DNA of 64,000 bases from Methylobacterium sp. 77 (GCF_000372825.1 NZ_KB910516.1:652011-716010), one strand, 5' to 3'. Positions 20,092 to 29,494 are shown, numbered from the stretch's first letter. Program-made: numbers and translations. The notes: generated from the letters alone by a model not told the origin.

Positions 20092-20110
20092 TCCGGCGCC
20101 GATACGAACG

Positions 20111-20190
20111 GCCGCCGGTTCTTCGGAGCCGGCGGCCCACACCTGCTGAACGCCCGCGCGGGATCGCCTCCCACGCGGGCGTTCTTCGTT
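20111..20190 (+). terminator. Two hairpins downstream of rpsA
   Basis: First hairpin: 20111-20136, gccgccggttc / gagccggcggc with a ttcg loop. Second: 20148-20184, gaacgcccgcg / cgcgggcgttc, followed by ttcgtttcc. The second is the more likely terminator. Confidence 0.6.
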
Positions 20191-20596
20191 TCCGCGAGGT
20201 CGGTCCGGCGCCGCCGATGCCGATCGCCACCGTGAATGGCAGTTTCAAAACCCGGCATTTGAATGGATTGCGGCAACCCCGTCGATTGTCGCCCGTCCTG
20301 CAATCATTTACGAGGCCGAGCGTCGCCCTGGACCTCACTGCGTTTTCTACAAGTCTTCCAGATAGAAAACCTGAGACAATCCGGGCAACGCGAAGCTCAA
20401 AAAACAATAGCTGGAAGGCTATCGCTGATCCCTCTATCGACCGGGATCACGCGGCACCGCTCCGGCAGACTGGCCCAGCCAGCAGACCGGGCGAGAATGG
20501 CCCTGGGAAGAAGCGCTCCTCCGATCCTCTCGATCCGATCCCTGGGACAGACCGACGTCTGACGAGGGCTTGCGGCCGTATTCCAGAGAACGAGGT
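20191..20596. other. Leader region of the malate:quinone oxidoreductase gene
   Basis: About 400 bases without a gene, with relatively AT-rich segments. It contains an inverted repeat, gttttcta / tagaaaac (20342-20370, 13-base loop), that could be an operator or RNA hairpin. Short frames here lack any recognisable product. Confidence 0.4.
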
Positions 20597-22333
20597 ATGG
20601 CGATGAGCGCCGACGACAACGACACCTGCCTGTCCGACGGCATCTCCCCCGCGGCACCTCCCTTCAACCGCAGGCAGATCCTCGGCACCGCATTGACCGG
20701 CCTCGCGGCGGCAGCCGTGCCGGCCTCGCTCGCTCTGGCAGCCCCTGCAGCGAAGAAGGTCGACGTCCTGCTGATCGGCGGCGGCATCATGAGCGCGACG
20801 ATCGGCGTGTGGCTCCGCGAACTGGAACCCGCCTGGTCGATCCAGATGATCGAGCGCCTCGACGGTGTGGCGAAAGAGAGTTCCAACGGCTGGAACAACG
20901 CAGGCACGGGCCATTCCGCTCTCGCGGAGCTGAACTACACGCCCGAGAAGAAGGACGGGCAGATCGAGATCGCCAAGGCAGTGGAGATCAACGAGGCCTT
21001 CCAGGTCACGCGTCAGTTCCTGTCGTGGCAGGTGCGGAACGGCGTCCTGAAGAATCCGCGATCCTTCATCAACTACACGCCGCATATGAGCTTCGTGTGG
21101 GGTGACGACAACATCGCCTATCTGAAGAAGCGCCATGCCGCTTTGAAGGCGAGCCCTCTCTTCGCCGGGATGGAAATCTCGACCGATCCGGAGCAGATCA
21201 AGAAATGGGTCCCCCTCATGATGGAGGGGCGCGATCCCAAGCAGGCCGTCGCGGCGACCTGGACATCGCTGGGCACCGACGTCGAGTTCGGCGAGATCAC
21301 CCGGCAGTTCGTGTCTCATCTCAAGAGCCAGGACAGCTTCGAGCTGAAGCTCTCGACCGAGGTCCGCACCATCGAGAAGAACCCCGACGGCACTTGGAGG
21401 GTGACCTCGCGCAACCTCAAGGACGGCTCAGAGCAGAGCGTCGACGCCAAGTTCGTGTTCATCGGCGCGGGTGGCGGATCGCTGCATCTCCTGCAGAAAT
21501 CCGGCATTCCGGAAGGTGAGGATTATGCCGGTTTTCCTGTCGGCGGCTCGTTCCTCGTCAACGAGAATCTCGACGTGACGACGCGGCATCTGGCGAAAGC
21601 CTACGGCAAGGCCTCGGTCGGCTCGCCGCCGATGTCGGTTCCGCATCTGGACACGCGCGTCATCGACGGGAAACGCGTCATCCTGTTCGGACCCTTCGCC
21701 ACCTTCTCGACCAAGTTCCTGAAGGAAGGGTCGTATTTCGACCTGGTCTCCTCGGCGACCACCAGCAACGTCTGGCCGATGGTCCGCGTGGGCGTGGATG
21801 AGTATCCGCTGGTGGAATATCTGGCCGGCCAGCTGATGCTGTCGGACGACGACCGCCTCGCCGCCCTGCGCGAGTATTTCCCGAAAGCCAGGAAGGAAGA
21901 GTGGCGCCTGTGGCAGGCGGGCCAGCGCGTGCAGATCATCAAGCGGGACAAGGACAAGGGCGGCGTGCTCAAGCTCGGCACGGAAATCGTCAGCGCGAAG
22001 GACGGCAGCATCGCGGCCCTGCTCGGTGCCTCGCCGGGCGCGTCCACCGCCGCTCCGATCATGCTGAAGGTGCTGGAGAAGGTGTTCGCTTCCAAGGTCT
22101 CCTCACCGGAATGGCAGGCGAAGCTTCGACAGATCGTCCCGAGCTACGGCGTGAAGCTGAACGATGATCCGGAGCGGGTCGCACAGGCCTGGGCCTATAC
22201 GAGCGAGCAGCTGCAGCTGCCATCCCCTCCACAGATCGAGGTCGCGGCGCTGAAACAGACGGCTCCGAGCAACGCCGTCCTCAACAGCAACCGCACCATG
22301 TCGACGAACCCGGTCCACGACCTCGCTCCCTGA
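20597..22333 (+). CDS. mqo: Malate:quinone oxidoreductase with N-terminal Tat-like leader
   Basis: Oxidises malate to oxaloacetate and passes electrons to quinone. The 578-residue FAD protein has the dinucleotide-binding [19 protein letters not shown] after a ~55-residue extension, then the diagnostic Mqo block [20 protein letters not shown] and [18 protein letters not shown]. The extension carries [20 protein letters not shown], a twin-arginine-style leader with hydrophobic core. That is unusual, since the best-known Mqo enzymes are cytoplasmic-face peripheral proteins. ATG 20597 and ATG 20603 are both feasible; the second has gagg at better spacing. Confidence 0.92.
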   Translation: MAMSADDNDTCLSDGISPAAPPFNRRQILGTALTGLAAAAVPASLALAAPAAKKVDVLLIGGGIMSATIGVWLRELEPAWSIQMIERLDGVAKESSNGWNNAGTGHSALAELNYTPEKKDGQIEIAKAVEINEAFQVTRQFLSWQVRNGVLKNPRSFINYTPHMSFVWGDDNIAYLKKRHAALKASPLFAGMEISTDPEQIKKWVPLMMEGRDPKQAVAATWTSLGTDVEFGEITRQFVSHLKSQDSFELKLSTEVRTIEKNPDGTWRVTSRNLKDGSEQSVDAKFVFIGAGGGSLHLLQKSGIPEGEDYAGFPVGGSFLVNENLDVTTRHLAKAYGKASVGSPPMSVPHLDTRVIDGKRVILFGPFATFSTKFLKEGSYFDLVSSATTSNVWPMVRVGVDEYPLVEYLAGQLMLSDDDRLAALREYFPKARKEEWRLWQAGQRVQIIKRDKDKGGVLKLGTEIVSAKDGSIAALLGASPGASTAAPIMLKVLEKVFASKVSSPEWQAKLRQIVPSYGVKLNDDPERVAQAWAYTSEQLQLPSPPQIEVAALKQTAPSNAVLNSNRTMSTNPVHDLAP

Positions 22334-22753
22334 GCGAGGAGATCGGGACGTCGAATCCGCCGATGTCGCGACGACGGCACCGGCGGATTCGCATCGGTCG
22401 ATCGAGACGGACCCTCGGCTTCGTGCAAGCGCCGAGCCGGTGCGTCCCGATGACATCCACGACTTGCTCGGCGCACGGCACGGCTTTTCTCCAAGGCCGC
22501 CTTCCCTGCCCACGAGGCCCCTTGCCGGTCTGCGGCAGGGAGCGCTAGAACACGGCCCTGCCATCGCGTCCCGACGGGGTCCACCGACTTCCCGGCGGAA
22601 GGATGCGAGAGCTACCAAAGGCTTGGTGCAAATCGCCGGCAGGTGTGGAACAAGACTCGACGGAACGACGGACGCACCACGCCTGCGTGTCGTCGAACTC
22701 GAGGGCGAAGACCCGACCGCAATGGCCGGATCACGAGGGAGCGAGACGATCGC
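22334..22753. other. Intergenic region between mqo and sppA with hairpins
   Basis: 420 bases without a convincing gene. Two hairpins sit at the mqo end: cctcgct / agcgagg (22321-22339, overlapping the stop) and cgaatccgccg / cggcggattcg (22352-22391, 18-base loop). Either could terminate mqo. The remainder shows no clear promoter. Confidence 0.4.
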
Positions 22754-23734
22754 ATGGCTGCAGACGCCGAACTTCTGATCGATCGTCGGCGCCTGCGCCG
22801 CAAGCTTTCGCTATGGCGTGTCGTCGGCATCGGCGGCCTGATCGTCGCCGTCGGGGCCTTGGGCTACCGGGTGCGCGGCGGTGAGGGGTTCGGCTTCTCG
22901 GCGATCAAGCCGCAGATCGCACGCATCTCCATCGGCGGTTTCATCGCCGGCAGCGAATCGACCACCAAGCTGATCGAACGGGTGCGCGATGCCAGCGCCG
23001 TCCAGGGTGTGATCGTCTCGATCTCCTCGCCCGGCGGCACCACCACCGGCTCGGAGGAGCTCTACCGCAACCTTCGCGCGCTCTCCGAGAAGAAGCCTAT
23101 GGTCGCCTTCGTCGACGGCACGGCAGCTTCGGGAGCCTATATCGCCGCCATCGCCGCCGATCACATCGTGGCGCGGGAGACCGCCCTCGTCGGCTCCATC
23201 GGCGTGCTGTTCCAATACCCGGATCTCTCCGGCCTGCTGGACAAGGTCGGCGTGAAGGTCGAGTCCGTGAAGTCGGCGCCTTTGAAGGCCGAGCCCTCGG
23301 GCTTCACCCCGACCTCGCCCGAGGCACGCGCGGCCCTGGCCGCCGTCGTCGGCGACACCTACGCATGGTTTAAGGGCCTCGTCTCCGAGCGCCGCAAGAT
23401 GACCGAGAAGGAACTTGCCACCGTCAGCGACGGGCGGGTGTTCAGCGGGCGCCAAAGCGTGCCGCTGAAGCTGGTGGACGGCGTGGGCGGCGAGCGTCAG
23501 GCGGTCGCCTGGTTGGAGACCGAACGCAACGTCGCCAAGGGCCTGCCGGTGCGCGACTGGAAACCGAAATCCGAGAGTGATTTCAAACTATGGTCGGCTC
23601 TCGGAATGGGTGCCGATCTCATGGGAATGGGCGGCCTCGCCACTCGCCTCCGTCAGGTCGGCGACGAGACGGCGAGCATGGCGCAGGGTGGATTGCTGGT
23701 GCTCTGGCGTCCGGGCACCGCCGATGCGCCGTGA
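22754..23734 (+). CDS. sppA: Signal peptide peptidase SppA, short form
   Basis: Membrane-bound S49 peptidase that degrades cleaved signal peptides. The 326-residue protein has an N-terminal anchor (about residues 20-40), then the S49 core: VIVSISSPGGTTTGSEELYR and the nucleophile segment FVDGTAASGAYIAAIAADHI, with VGSIGVLFQYPDLSGLLDKV after it. It is a single-domain (about 300-residue) type, as in most alphaproteobacteria, not the tandem E. coli form. ATG 22754 places the anchor at the N-terminus. Confidence 0.92.
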   Translation: MAADAELLIDRRRLRRKLSLWRVVGIGGLIVAVGALGYRVRGGEGFGFSAIKPQIARISIGGFIAGSESTTKLIERVRDASAVQGVIVSISSPGGTTTGSEELYRNLRALSEKKPMVAFVDGTAASGAYIAAIAADHIVARETALVGSIGVLFQYPDLSGLLDKVGVKVESVKSAPLKAEPSGFTPTSPEARAALAAVVGDTYAWFKGLVSERRKMTEKELATVSDGRVFSGRQSVPLKLVDGVGGERQAVAWLETERNVAKGLPVRDWKPKSESDFKLWSALGMGADLMGMGGLATRLRQVGDETASMAQGGLLVLWRPGTADAP

Positions 23735-23812
23735 GGGCGACGCCGTACCACCCCCGCATGGATCGCGTTCGCAGGGGTGTCGGACCCGCATGATGTCAGG
23801 GAAGACCGCCGC

Positions 23813-24133
23813 ATGATCAAGTCCGAGCTCGTGCTCAGGATCGCAGAGCAGAACCCGCATCTCTACCAGCGCGACGTGGAAACCCTCGTGAAGGCGATCC
23901 TCGACACGATCGCCGAGGCGCTGTCGCGCGGTGACCGCGTGGAATTGCGCGGCTTCGGCGCGTTCTCGGTGAAACGTCGCGAGGCGCGCCGCGGGCGCAA
24001 CCCGCGCACCGGTGAACCCGTTGCCGTCTCCGAGAAGGCCATCCCCGTGTTCAAGACGGGCAAGGAGATGCGCCAGCGACTCAACGAGGCCGGGATCGGC
24101 GAAGAGGAATCCTCCGAGAGCGAGGAATCCTGA
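23813..24133 (+). CDS. ihfB: Integration host factor beta subunit
   Basis: DNA-bending protein used in recombination and gene regulation; works as a dimer with IhfA. The 106-residue protein begins [20 protein letters not shown] and has the HU/IHF signature region [20 protein letters not shown] and [15 protein letters not shown]. The C-terminus carries an acidic/serine tail ([11 protein letters not shown]). sppA-ihfB-lapA-trpF is a common alphaproteobacterial order. An ATG with upstream cagggaaga at good spacing supports this start. Confidence 0.95.
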   Translation: MIKSELVLRIAEQNPHLYQRDVETLVKAILDTIAEALSRGDRVELRGFGAFSVKRREARRGRNPRTGEPVAVSEKAIPVFKTGKEMRQRLNEAGIGEEESSESEES

Positions 24134-24172
24134 ACTCATGACCAGCCTCGTCCCATCGACCGGAGTGTCTCG

Positions 24173-24544
24173 ATGATCCGCTTTCTCAAGGGTTTGGTCC
24201 TGCTTCCCGTCGCGATCGTGGTCGTCGCCCTGGCCGTCGCCAATCGGGAGGTCGTCCGCCTCTCCTTCGATCCGTTCTCGCCGGATACGCCGGCCTTCAG
24301 CCTGCCGCTGCCGCTCTACGTCCTGATCTTCGCCTGCATCGCCATCGGCATCCTCTGCGGCGGCATCGGCAGCTGGCTCGGCCAGTCGAGCACGCGGCGG
24401 ACGAGCGCCGCTCGCCGTCGCGAGATCCGCCGCCTGGAGGGCGAGACCGAGCGGCTGAAATCCCATGTCGCGGCGAGCGAAGCTGCGCCGACCGAGCGCT
24501 ATCCCGGCATGGACAGCCGCGTCGCGCTCCCGGCGCCCCGCTAG
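24173..24544 (+). CDS. lapA: LapA/DUF1049 family membrane protein
   Basis: A 123-residue inner-membrane protein with two hydrophobic helices (about residues 5-25 and 45-68) and a basic cytoplasmic helix (RRREIRRLEGETERLKSHVA). In E. coli LapA works with LapB in controlling lipopolysaccharide synthesis. Here it lies between ihfB and trpF, as in related genomes. The symbol is by family and position; lapB is not seen. Confidence 0.8.
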   Translation: MIRFLKGLVLLPVAIVVVALAVANREVVRLSFDPFSPDTPAFSLPLPLYVLIFACIAIGILCGGIGSWLGQSSTRRTSAARRREIRRLEGETERLKSHVAASEAAPTERYPGMDSRVALPAPR

Positions 24545-24557
24545 ACCGATCGCCGTC

Positions 24558-25202
24558 ATGCCGTCGATCCGCATCAAGATCTGCGGGCTGAGCACCCCCG
24601 ACACCCTCGACGCGGCCCTGTCGGCCGGAGCCGACCTCGTCGGCTTCGTGCATTTTCAGAAAAGCCCGCGCCATGTCGATTTGGAGCGGGCGCGGCTCCT
24701 GTCAGAGCAGGCGAAGGGCAGGGCGGAGCGGGTGATTCTGCTGGTCGATCCCGACGATGCGCTCGTCGATGCGGCGCTGGAGGCTGTCGATCCGGACTGG
24801 ATCCAACTCCACGGGCGCGAGACTCCGGAGCGGGTGGCGATGATCCGCAGCCGCAGCGGCAGGCCGGTGATGAAGGCCATCGGCATCGCCAGCCATGCGG
24901 ATCTGGCCGCAATCGTCGCGCATGGTGCGGCCGACCGCATCCTCCTCGATGCCAAGCCTCCGCCGAGCGCCGCGCTTCCCGGAGGCAACGGCCACGCCTT
25001 CGATTGGGGGCTTCTCTCGGGAATGGACCTGCCGCTGGGCACCATGCTGTCCGGTGGTCTCACTCCGGAGAATGTCGCCGAGGCGCTGACGCGGACGGGC
25101 CTGCGCGCCGTCGACGTCTCCTCGGGAGTCGAGACGAGGCCGGGGGAGAAGAGCGCGGAACGCATCGCGGCCTTCGTCTCGGCCGTTCGGACGAATGAAT
25201 AG
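24558..25202 (+). CDS. trpF: Phosphoribosylanthranilate isomerase
   Basis: Third step of tryptophan synthesis. The 214-residue TIM barrel starts [20 protein letters not shown] with the catalytic Cys in KICGL, has [25 protein letters not shown], and the phosphate-binding end [14 protein letters not shown] and [14 protein letters not shown] (catalytic Asp in VDVSSG). It precedes trpB in the usual trpF-trpB(-trpA) order. Confidence 0.95.
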   Translation: MPSIRIKICGLSTPDTLDAALSAGADLVGFVHFQKSPRHVDLERARLLSEQAKGRAERVILLVDPDDALVDAALEAVDPDWIQLHGRETPERVAMIRSRSGRPVMKAIGIASHADLAAIVAHGAADRILLDAKPPPSAALPGGNGHAFDWGLLSGMDLPLGTMLSGGLTPENVAEALTRTGLRAVDVSSGVETRPGEKSAERIAAFVSAVRTNE

Positions 25203-25338
25203 CGCGCGATTTCACAGATCGACGCGTTCGCCGCATTGTAGCGCCCCCCCGCGCGGGTCTAGGCATTGGCGCAACCCAAGACCGCACGCAAAGGCCCGGC
25301 GCCGAGCCGCCGGCCGAAGACGCGAAGGACGACAGACC

Positions 25339-26580
25339 GTGACCATCGCCCCCTCTCCGAACTCGTTCCGCAACGGACCGGACGAGCGTGGCCGCTTCGG
25401 CATCTTCGGCGGCCGCTTCGTCGCCGAGACGCTGATGCCGCTGATCCTCGATCTCGAGAAGGCCTATACGGAGGCGAAGGCCGACCCGTCCTTCCAGAAA
25501 GAGATGAACGGCCACCTGACCCATTATGTCGGCCGGCCGAGCCCGCTCTACTACGCCGAGCGTCTGACCGAACACCTGCGCGCGAAGTCGGCGCCCGGCC
25601 ATGGCGCCAAGGTGTTCTTCAAGCGCGAGGAGCTGAACCACACCGGCTCGCACAAGGTGAACAACGTGCTGGGCCAGATCATGCTGGCCCGCCGCATGGG
25701 CAAGCCGCGGATCATCGCGGAGACCGGTGCCGGCCAGCACGGAGTGGCCACCGCCACCCTCTGCGCCCGGTTCGGCCTGAAATGCGTCGTCTACATGGGC
25801 GCCGTCGACGTTGCGCGCCAAGCTCCCAACGTCTTCCGCATGAAGATGCTCGGGGCCGAGGTGATCCCGGTCGAGTCCGGCACCAAGACCCTCAAGGACG
25901 CCATGAACGAGGCCCTGCGCGACTGGGTCACCAACGTCGCCGACACGTTCTACTGCATCGGCACGGTGGCCGGCCCGCACCCGTATCCGGCGATGGTGCG
26001 CGACTTCCAGTCGATCATCGGCCGCGAGACCAGGGAGCAGATGCTGGAGATGGAAGGGCGTCTGCCGGATTCGCTCATCGCCTGCATCGGCGGTGGCTCC
26101 AACGCCATGGGCCTGTTCCACCCGTTCCTCGACGACCGCGAGGTCGAGATCTACGGCGTCGAGGCCGCCGGCCACGGCATCTCCTCGGGCCTTCATGCCG
26201 CCTCCCTGTCCGGCGGTAAGCCGGGCGTGCTCCACGGCAACCGGACGTACCTCCTGCAGAACGAGGACGGCCAGATCGCCGACGCCCACTCGATCTCGGC
26301 CGGCCTCGACTATCCCGGCATCGGCCCCGAACACGCATGGCTGCACGAGGCCAAGCGCGTCACCTATCTCTCGGCGACCGATTCCGAGACGCTGGAGGCC
26401 TTCAAGCTGTGCTCGCTGCTGGAGGGCATCATCCCGGCCCTCGAGCCGGCCCACGCCCTCGCCAAGGTGTTCGAACTCGCCCCGACCAAGCCCGCCGACC
26501 ACCTGATGGTGCTCAACCTCTCGGGCCGTGGCGACAAGGACATCCCGCAGGTCGCCGAGATCCTGGGGACCCATCTCTGA
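25339..26580 (+). CDS. trpB: Tryptophan synthase beta chain
   Basis: Joins indole and serine to give tryptophan with PLP. The 413-residue protein has [18 protein letters not shown], the PLP lysine in [10 protein letters not shown] (K106), the [10 protein letters not shown] loop and [10 protein letters not shown] phosphate-binding motif. GTG 25339 is chosen because it gives the standard N-terminus; an in-frame ATG at 25195 would overlap trpF and add 48 atypical residues. trpA does not follow: the tRNA-Met gene and a convergent operon come next, so trpA must lie elsewhere. Confidence 0.96.
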   Translation: MTIAPSPNSFRNGPDERGRFGIFGGRFVAETLMPLILDLEKAYTEAKADPSFQKEMNGHLTHYVGRPSPLYYAERLTEHLRAKSAPGHGAKVFFKREELNHTGSHKVNNVLGQIMLARRMGKPRIIAETGAGQHGVATATLCARFGLKCVVYMGAVDVARQAPNVFRMKMLGAEVIPVESGTKTLKDAMNEALRDWVTNVADTFYCIGTVAGPHPYPAMVRDFQSIIGRETREQMLEMEGRLPDSLIACIGGGSNAMGLFHPFLDDREVEIYGVEAAGHGISSGLHAASLSGGKPGVLHGNRTYLLQNEDGQIADAHSISAGLDYPGIGPEHAWLHEAKRVTYLSATDSETLEAFKLCSLLEGIIPALEPAHALAKVFELAPTKPADHLMVLNLSGRGDKDIPQVAEILGTHL

Positions 26581-26619
26581 GAAAAACCCGAACACGGGCC
26601 GCCACGGGCCAACACCCCG

Positions 26620-26649
26620 TTGACACCCCGAGGCGGATTTCTCTATACC
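26620..26649 (+). promoter_or_regulatory. Promoter of tRNA-Met
   Basis: A consensus TTGACA at 26620-26625 and TATACC at 26644-26649, spaced by 18 bases, precede the tRNA start by 47 bases. This is the closest match to a consensus -35 that I noticed in the window. Confidence 0.65.
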
Positions 26650-26695
26650 GCCGATCTCTTCAGGGGCGTCCGCATCGCGCGGGCTCCTTTGTGAT

Positions 26696-26772
26696 GGCGG
26701 GGTAGCTCAGCTGGTTAGAGCAGAGGAATCATAATCCTTGTGTCGGGGGTTCAAATCCCTCTCTCGCTACCA
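26696..26772 (+). tRNA. tRNA-Met, anticodon CAT
   Basis: A 77-base cloverleaf with encoded CCA. D-stem GCTC / GAGC, anticodon stem GAGGA / TCCTT with loop ATCATAA (CAT at 26730-26732), T-stem GGGGG / CCCTC with TTCAAAT loop. The acceptor stem GGCGGGG / TCTCGCT contains three G-T pairs. The 5' end pairs as G-T, and the sequence resembles elongator tRNA-Met; initiator features (three G-C pairs in the anticodon stem) are absent. Confidence 0.93.
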
Positions 26773-26779
26773 AGGTTTT

Positions 26780-26813
26780 AACCCGCTAAGTCCGCGACTT
26801 AGCGGGTTTTTCT
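26780..26813 (+). terminator. Rho-independent terminator after tRNA-Met
   Basis: An 11-bp stem aacccgctaag / cttagcgggtt with a 7-base loop, followed by a T-rich run. Confidence 0.9.
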
Positions 26814-26869
26814 TTGCCCGATCCGGTTTTGCCGTGGCGCCGGACATCGTCGTGGTCCGCCGACCGCAT

Positions 26870-27763
26870 CTAGCCGACCGCGAGGTTGAGCGTGCGTGCC
26901 GCCGGCGACAGCCTGACCTGGCAGCCCCATCCGAAGGTCAGGAAGTCCTGCTCGATACCGTCGGCGAAGACGACGCCGCCGTCGTTCATCCGCGAGGTGA
27001 CGAGAAGCCCGGCATCGGTGAGCTTTCCGGCCCGCAAGCGCGTGGTGCTGGCGACGCTGGGGAACGGTTCGCGCACCCAATAGCCCACCGCCGCTTCTTC
27101 CGTGCCGAGCGGCACGACGAGATGCGTCGCCTCGGCGATGGAGCGTGCCCAGCCGGTGACCCCGGTTCCGGACGCCACGATGAGCCCACTGGAGGACTGG
27201 TCTTCCGCTTCGCCGGACGCTTCGATCCTGTAGCGCGCGGATTGGTGGCTGCGATGTCCGACGTAGATCTCGTTGAGGGCAAACAGCGTCTCGCCATGGT
27301 CGAGTACGGCCTGGACCATGGTGCGCCGCTCCATCACCGCCGCGCCGTTGACGCTGGCGGGCAGGAGCCCGTTCAGCCGCTCGACGGCGACGCGGGCGAG
27401 AACCCCGTCATAGAGGTCGGGTGCCGGATTGATGCCGATGACCGGCTGCGCTCCGAGATACTTCGCGACATTGGCGACGAGCCCGTCCTGACCCACCGCG
27501 ACGATGACGTCGTCCGGCGCGAACAGGAAGCGGTCGAGGTCGGCGCGCTTCACCAGGGCCTGCCGCCACTCGTCCGGCACCGAGGCCCGCGCCCTGGCGA
27601 GCACGGCGTGGAAGCGCTCGTGGCGCTCCACGATGTCTTCCAGCCGCTGACCCCGGCTCTCCAGGAAGAAGCGGGCCTGCCCGCTCGTGGCGTGCCGGGC
27701 GATCAGGGCCTCGTAATCGGTCTCGCGGATGACGAAGACCGCGCGATGGGTGAGGGCGGGCAT
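26870..27763 (-). CDS. NAD kinase-like protein with altered GGDG motif
   Basis: A 297-residue protein of the NAD kinase/diacylglycerol kinase fold. VIVAVGQDGLVANVAKYLG (GQDG at 91-94) corresponds to the GGDG loop, INPAPDLYDG to the following motif, ALNEIYVGH at 162-170 to the ALNE motif, and SGTGVTGW (198-205) to the TPTGSTAY segment. The conserved Asp remains, but one Gly is Gln and the last motif is diverged. NAD may still be the substrate; a regulatory or different kinase role is also possible. It starts 3 bases after the SPFH gene in an operon headed by an NrtR-like regulator, supporting an NAD link. Confidence 0.72.
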   Translation of the reverse strand: MPALTHRAVFVIRETDYEALIARHATSGQARFFLESRGQRLEDIVERHERFHAVLARARASVPDEWRQALVKRADLDRFLFAPDDVIVAVGQDGLVANVAKYLGAQPVIGINPAPDLYDGVLARVAVERLNGLLPASVNGAAVMERRTMVQAVLDHGETLFALNEIYVGHRSHQSARYRIEASGEAEDQSSSGLIVASGTGVTGWARSIAEATHLVVPLGTEEAAVGYWVREPFPSVASTTRLRAGKLTDAGLLVTSRMNDGGVVFADGIEQDFLTFGWGCQVRLSPAARTLNLAVG

Positions 27764-27766
27764 CGC

Positions 27767-28750
27767 TCAGCGCACCCCGACCGACGGGCGGGACTTGTGG
27801 AACTCACCCATCACGGCGGCGAGGAGATCGGGCGTCACGCTGACATGCTCGATCGTCTCGAGCTTGCCCGCGAGTTGCTGTGCGGCGAGCCCGAGCAGGA
27901 TGGCGGGCGGCAGATCGCGGTAGATGGCGACGCGCTGCTGCTCGGCCAGGGCCTTGGCTCCCTCGACGAGGCGGATGCGCTCGGCATCCGCCATCGCCTC
28001 GACACCCTGTGCCTCCGCGATTCCCTCCGCGCGGCTTCGCGCATTCTCCGCCTCCTCCGCGATGAGCAGCTTCTCCTGGCGCGCCAGTTCCGTCCTCGTG
28101 GCGAGTTCGTTCTCGGCGATGGCGCGTTCCTTCTCCACCGCGAGGGCACGGCGCGAGAAGGTCGCCTCGTCGGCCTTCTGCTGAAGCGCCTCGAAAGTCG
28201 GCGTCTGCAAGGCGCGTTCGAGTTCACTCGTCGGCGCGAGGTTGGTGAGCCGAACCGAGACCGCCGCGACGCCGATCTCGGACAAGGACGGGTCTACCGC
28301 CAGCACGGTCTCCAGGCCTCCGCGCAGGGGTTCGGGTCCGGCATCGAGGATGGCGCGCACCGGCTTGCCGCCGAGATAGTGCAGCACCGCCTGACTGGCG
28401 ATGCCGGCGATGCGCGCCTCGATCTTCTCGATCGGCTCGCCCTGCAGCTTCCCGCTGGAGAGCCCGATCGAGAAGTCGATGCGGTTGGCCAACCGTTCGG
28501 GATCGACCACGTGCCAGCCGATCGTCCCCTGCACGGCGACGGCCTGGAAATCCTGGCTGCGGCCACGGACGAACAACGTCATCTCGCGATCATCCATCGG
28601 CAGCTCGGCGATGCTCGACGTCTCGGGGCGAAACCAGAAGACGAGGCCGCGGCCACTCTGGCGGATGCGGCCCTTGCGATAGCGGATGACGTAATTGCTC
28701 GCCTCGCTCTTCAATTGTGCGATCAGGCCGATCGTACGGATCGTTGCCAT
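27767..28750 (-). CDS. SPFH (band 7) domain protein
   Basis: A 327-residue protein with an SPFH/band 7 domain (about residues 20-200; IRQSGRGLVFWFRP, VQGTIGWHVVDPERLANRID) and a long Ala/Glu/Arg-rich helical region (about 195-290) typical of oligomerising flotillin/prohibitin relatives. No membrane helix precedes the domain, unlike most band 7 proteins, so it may be cytosolic or peripheral. ATG 28748-28750 has aggagg immediately upstream. It lies between the NrtR-like and NAD kinase-like genes on the same strand. Confidence 0.8.
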   Translation of the reverse strand: MATIRTIGLIAQLKSEASNYVIRYRKGRIRQSGRGLVFWFRPETSSIAELPMDDREMTLFVRGRSQDFQAVAVQGTIGWHVVDPERLANRIDFSIGLSSGKLQGEPIEKIEARIAGIASQAVLHYLGGKPVRAILDAGPEPLRGGLETVLAVDPSLSEIGVAAVSVRLTNLAPTSELERALQTPTFEALQQKADEATFSRRALAVEKERAIAENELATRTELARQEKLLIAEEAENARSRAEGIAEAQGVEAMADAERIRLVEGAKALAEQQRVAIYRDLPPAILLGLAAQQLAGKLETIEHVSVTPDLLAAVMGEFHKSRPSVGVR

Positions 28751-28768
28751 GGGTACCCTCCTGTCCAA

Positions 28769-29494
28769 TCAGCGAGACGGTTGAAAGCGGTAGAGTTCGG
28801 CGGGGCGGAACGACGTCCCGGCCTCGCGCGAACCGGTCGGTGCCAGCCAGCCCCGATCGAGCATCCGGCGCCGGAAGGCCGGCTTGTTGAGCGTGGTGCC
28901 GAGCACCGCCTCGTGCACGTCCTGCAACTGCCGCAGGGTGAAATGCTCGGGCAGCAGGGCAAAGCCGATTGCCGAGTAATCGAGCTTGCCGCGAAGCCGT
29001 AATATCGCCATCGCCAGGATGTCGGCGTGGTCGAAGGCGAGGGAAAGCCTCTCGCCCTTGGGCGAAAGCGCCGTCACCTCTCCACCCGCCTCGCCCGTCC
29101 AAGGAACATCGATGGTGGCCGCGACGAGAGAGGGCGTTTGCTCGAGCGCCTCGGCGAGGGCGGCCTCCGGCAGCAGGGCGAGATAGGCGACGCTGATGAT
29201 CCTCATGCGAGGATCGCGGGCGAGCGCACCGAACGTGTAGAGTTGTTCGAGATGTGCCCCGGAGATGCCGGCCTTCTCGCGCAGGACATGCAGGGCGGCG
29301 GCATCGAGGGTCTGGTCGATCCCCACGAAACCGCCGGGCAACGCCCAGCGGCCGGCATGCGGAAGCTGCTCCCGCTTCCCGAGCAGGGCCACCGGGCGCC
29401 CGTCGCGCAGCCCCAGCAGGACGAGATCGACGGCGAGGGCAGGGCGCTCGTAGGCGGCGGGATCGTAATCCGCCAGGAATTCTGCTTCGGTCAC
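28769..29494 (-). CDS. nrtR: NrtR-type Nudix-related transcriptional regulator
   Basis: A 241-residue protein with an N-terminal Nudix-like domain (about residues 15-140; GRWALPGGFVGIDQTLDAAA) and a C-terminal winged-helix region (about 165-235; LDYSAIGFALLPEHFTLRQL, then LNKPAFRRRMLDRGWLAPTG), the layout of NrtR repressors of NAD metabolism. The Nudix box is degenerate: expected E61, R69, E70 and E74 are Q, H, V and K, leaving only E73, so hydrolysis is unlikely. GTG start at 29492-29494. A 45-bp inverted repeat begins 8 bases upstream, suggesting autoregulation. Confidence 0.8.
   Translation of the reverse strand: MTEAEFLADYDPAAYERPALAVDLVLLGLRDGRPVALLGKREQLPHAGRWALPGGFVGIDQTLDAAALHVLREKAGISGAHLEQLYTFGALARDPRMRIISVAYLALLPEAALAEALEQTPSLVAATIDVPWTGEAGGEVTALSPKGERLSLAFDHADILAMAILRLRGKLDYSAIGFALLPEHFTLRQLQDVHEAVLGTTLNKPAFRRRMLDRGWLAPTGSREAGTSFRPAELYRFQPSR

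Noticed and set aside
18349..20142. Open frame of about 597 codons opposite rpsA
   Set aside because: Antisense shadow caused by codon bias in rpsA; the product is low-complexity Asp/Leu/His-rich with no family.
26738..29002. Plus-strand open frame of about 754 codons through the NAD kinase-like and SPFH genes
   Set aside because: It begins inside the tRNA and runs antisense to two genes with clear domains and ribosome-binding sites.
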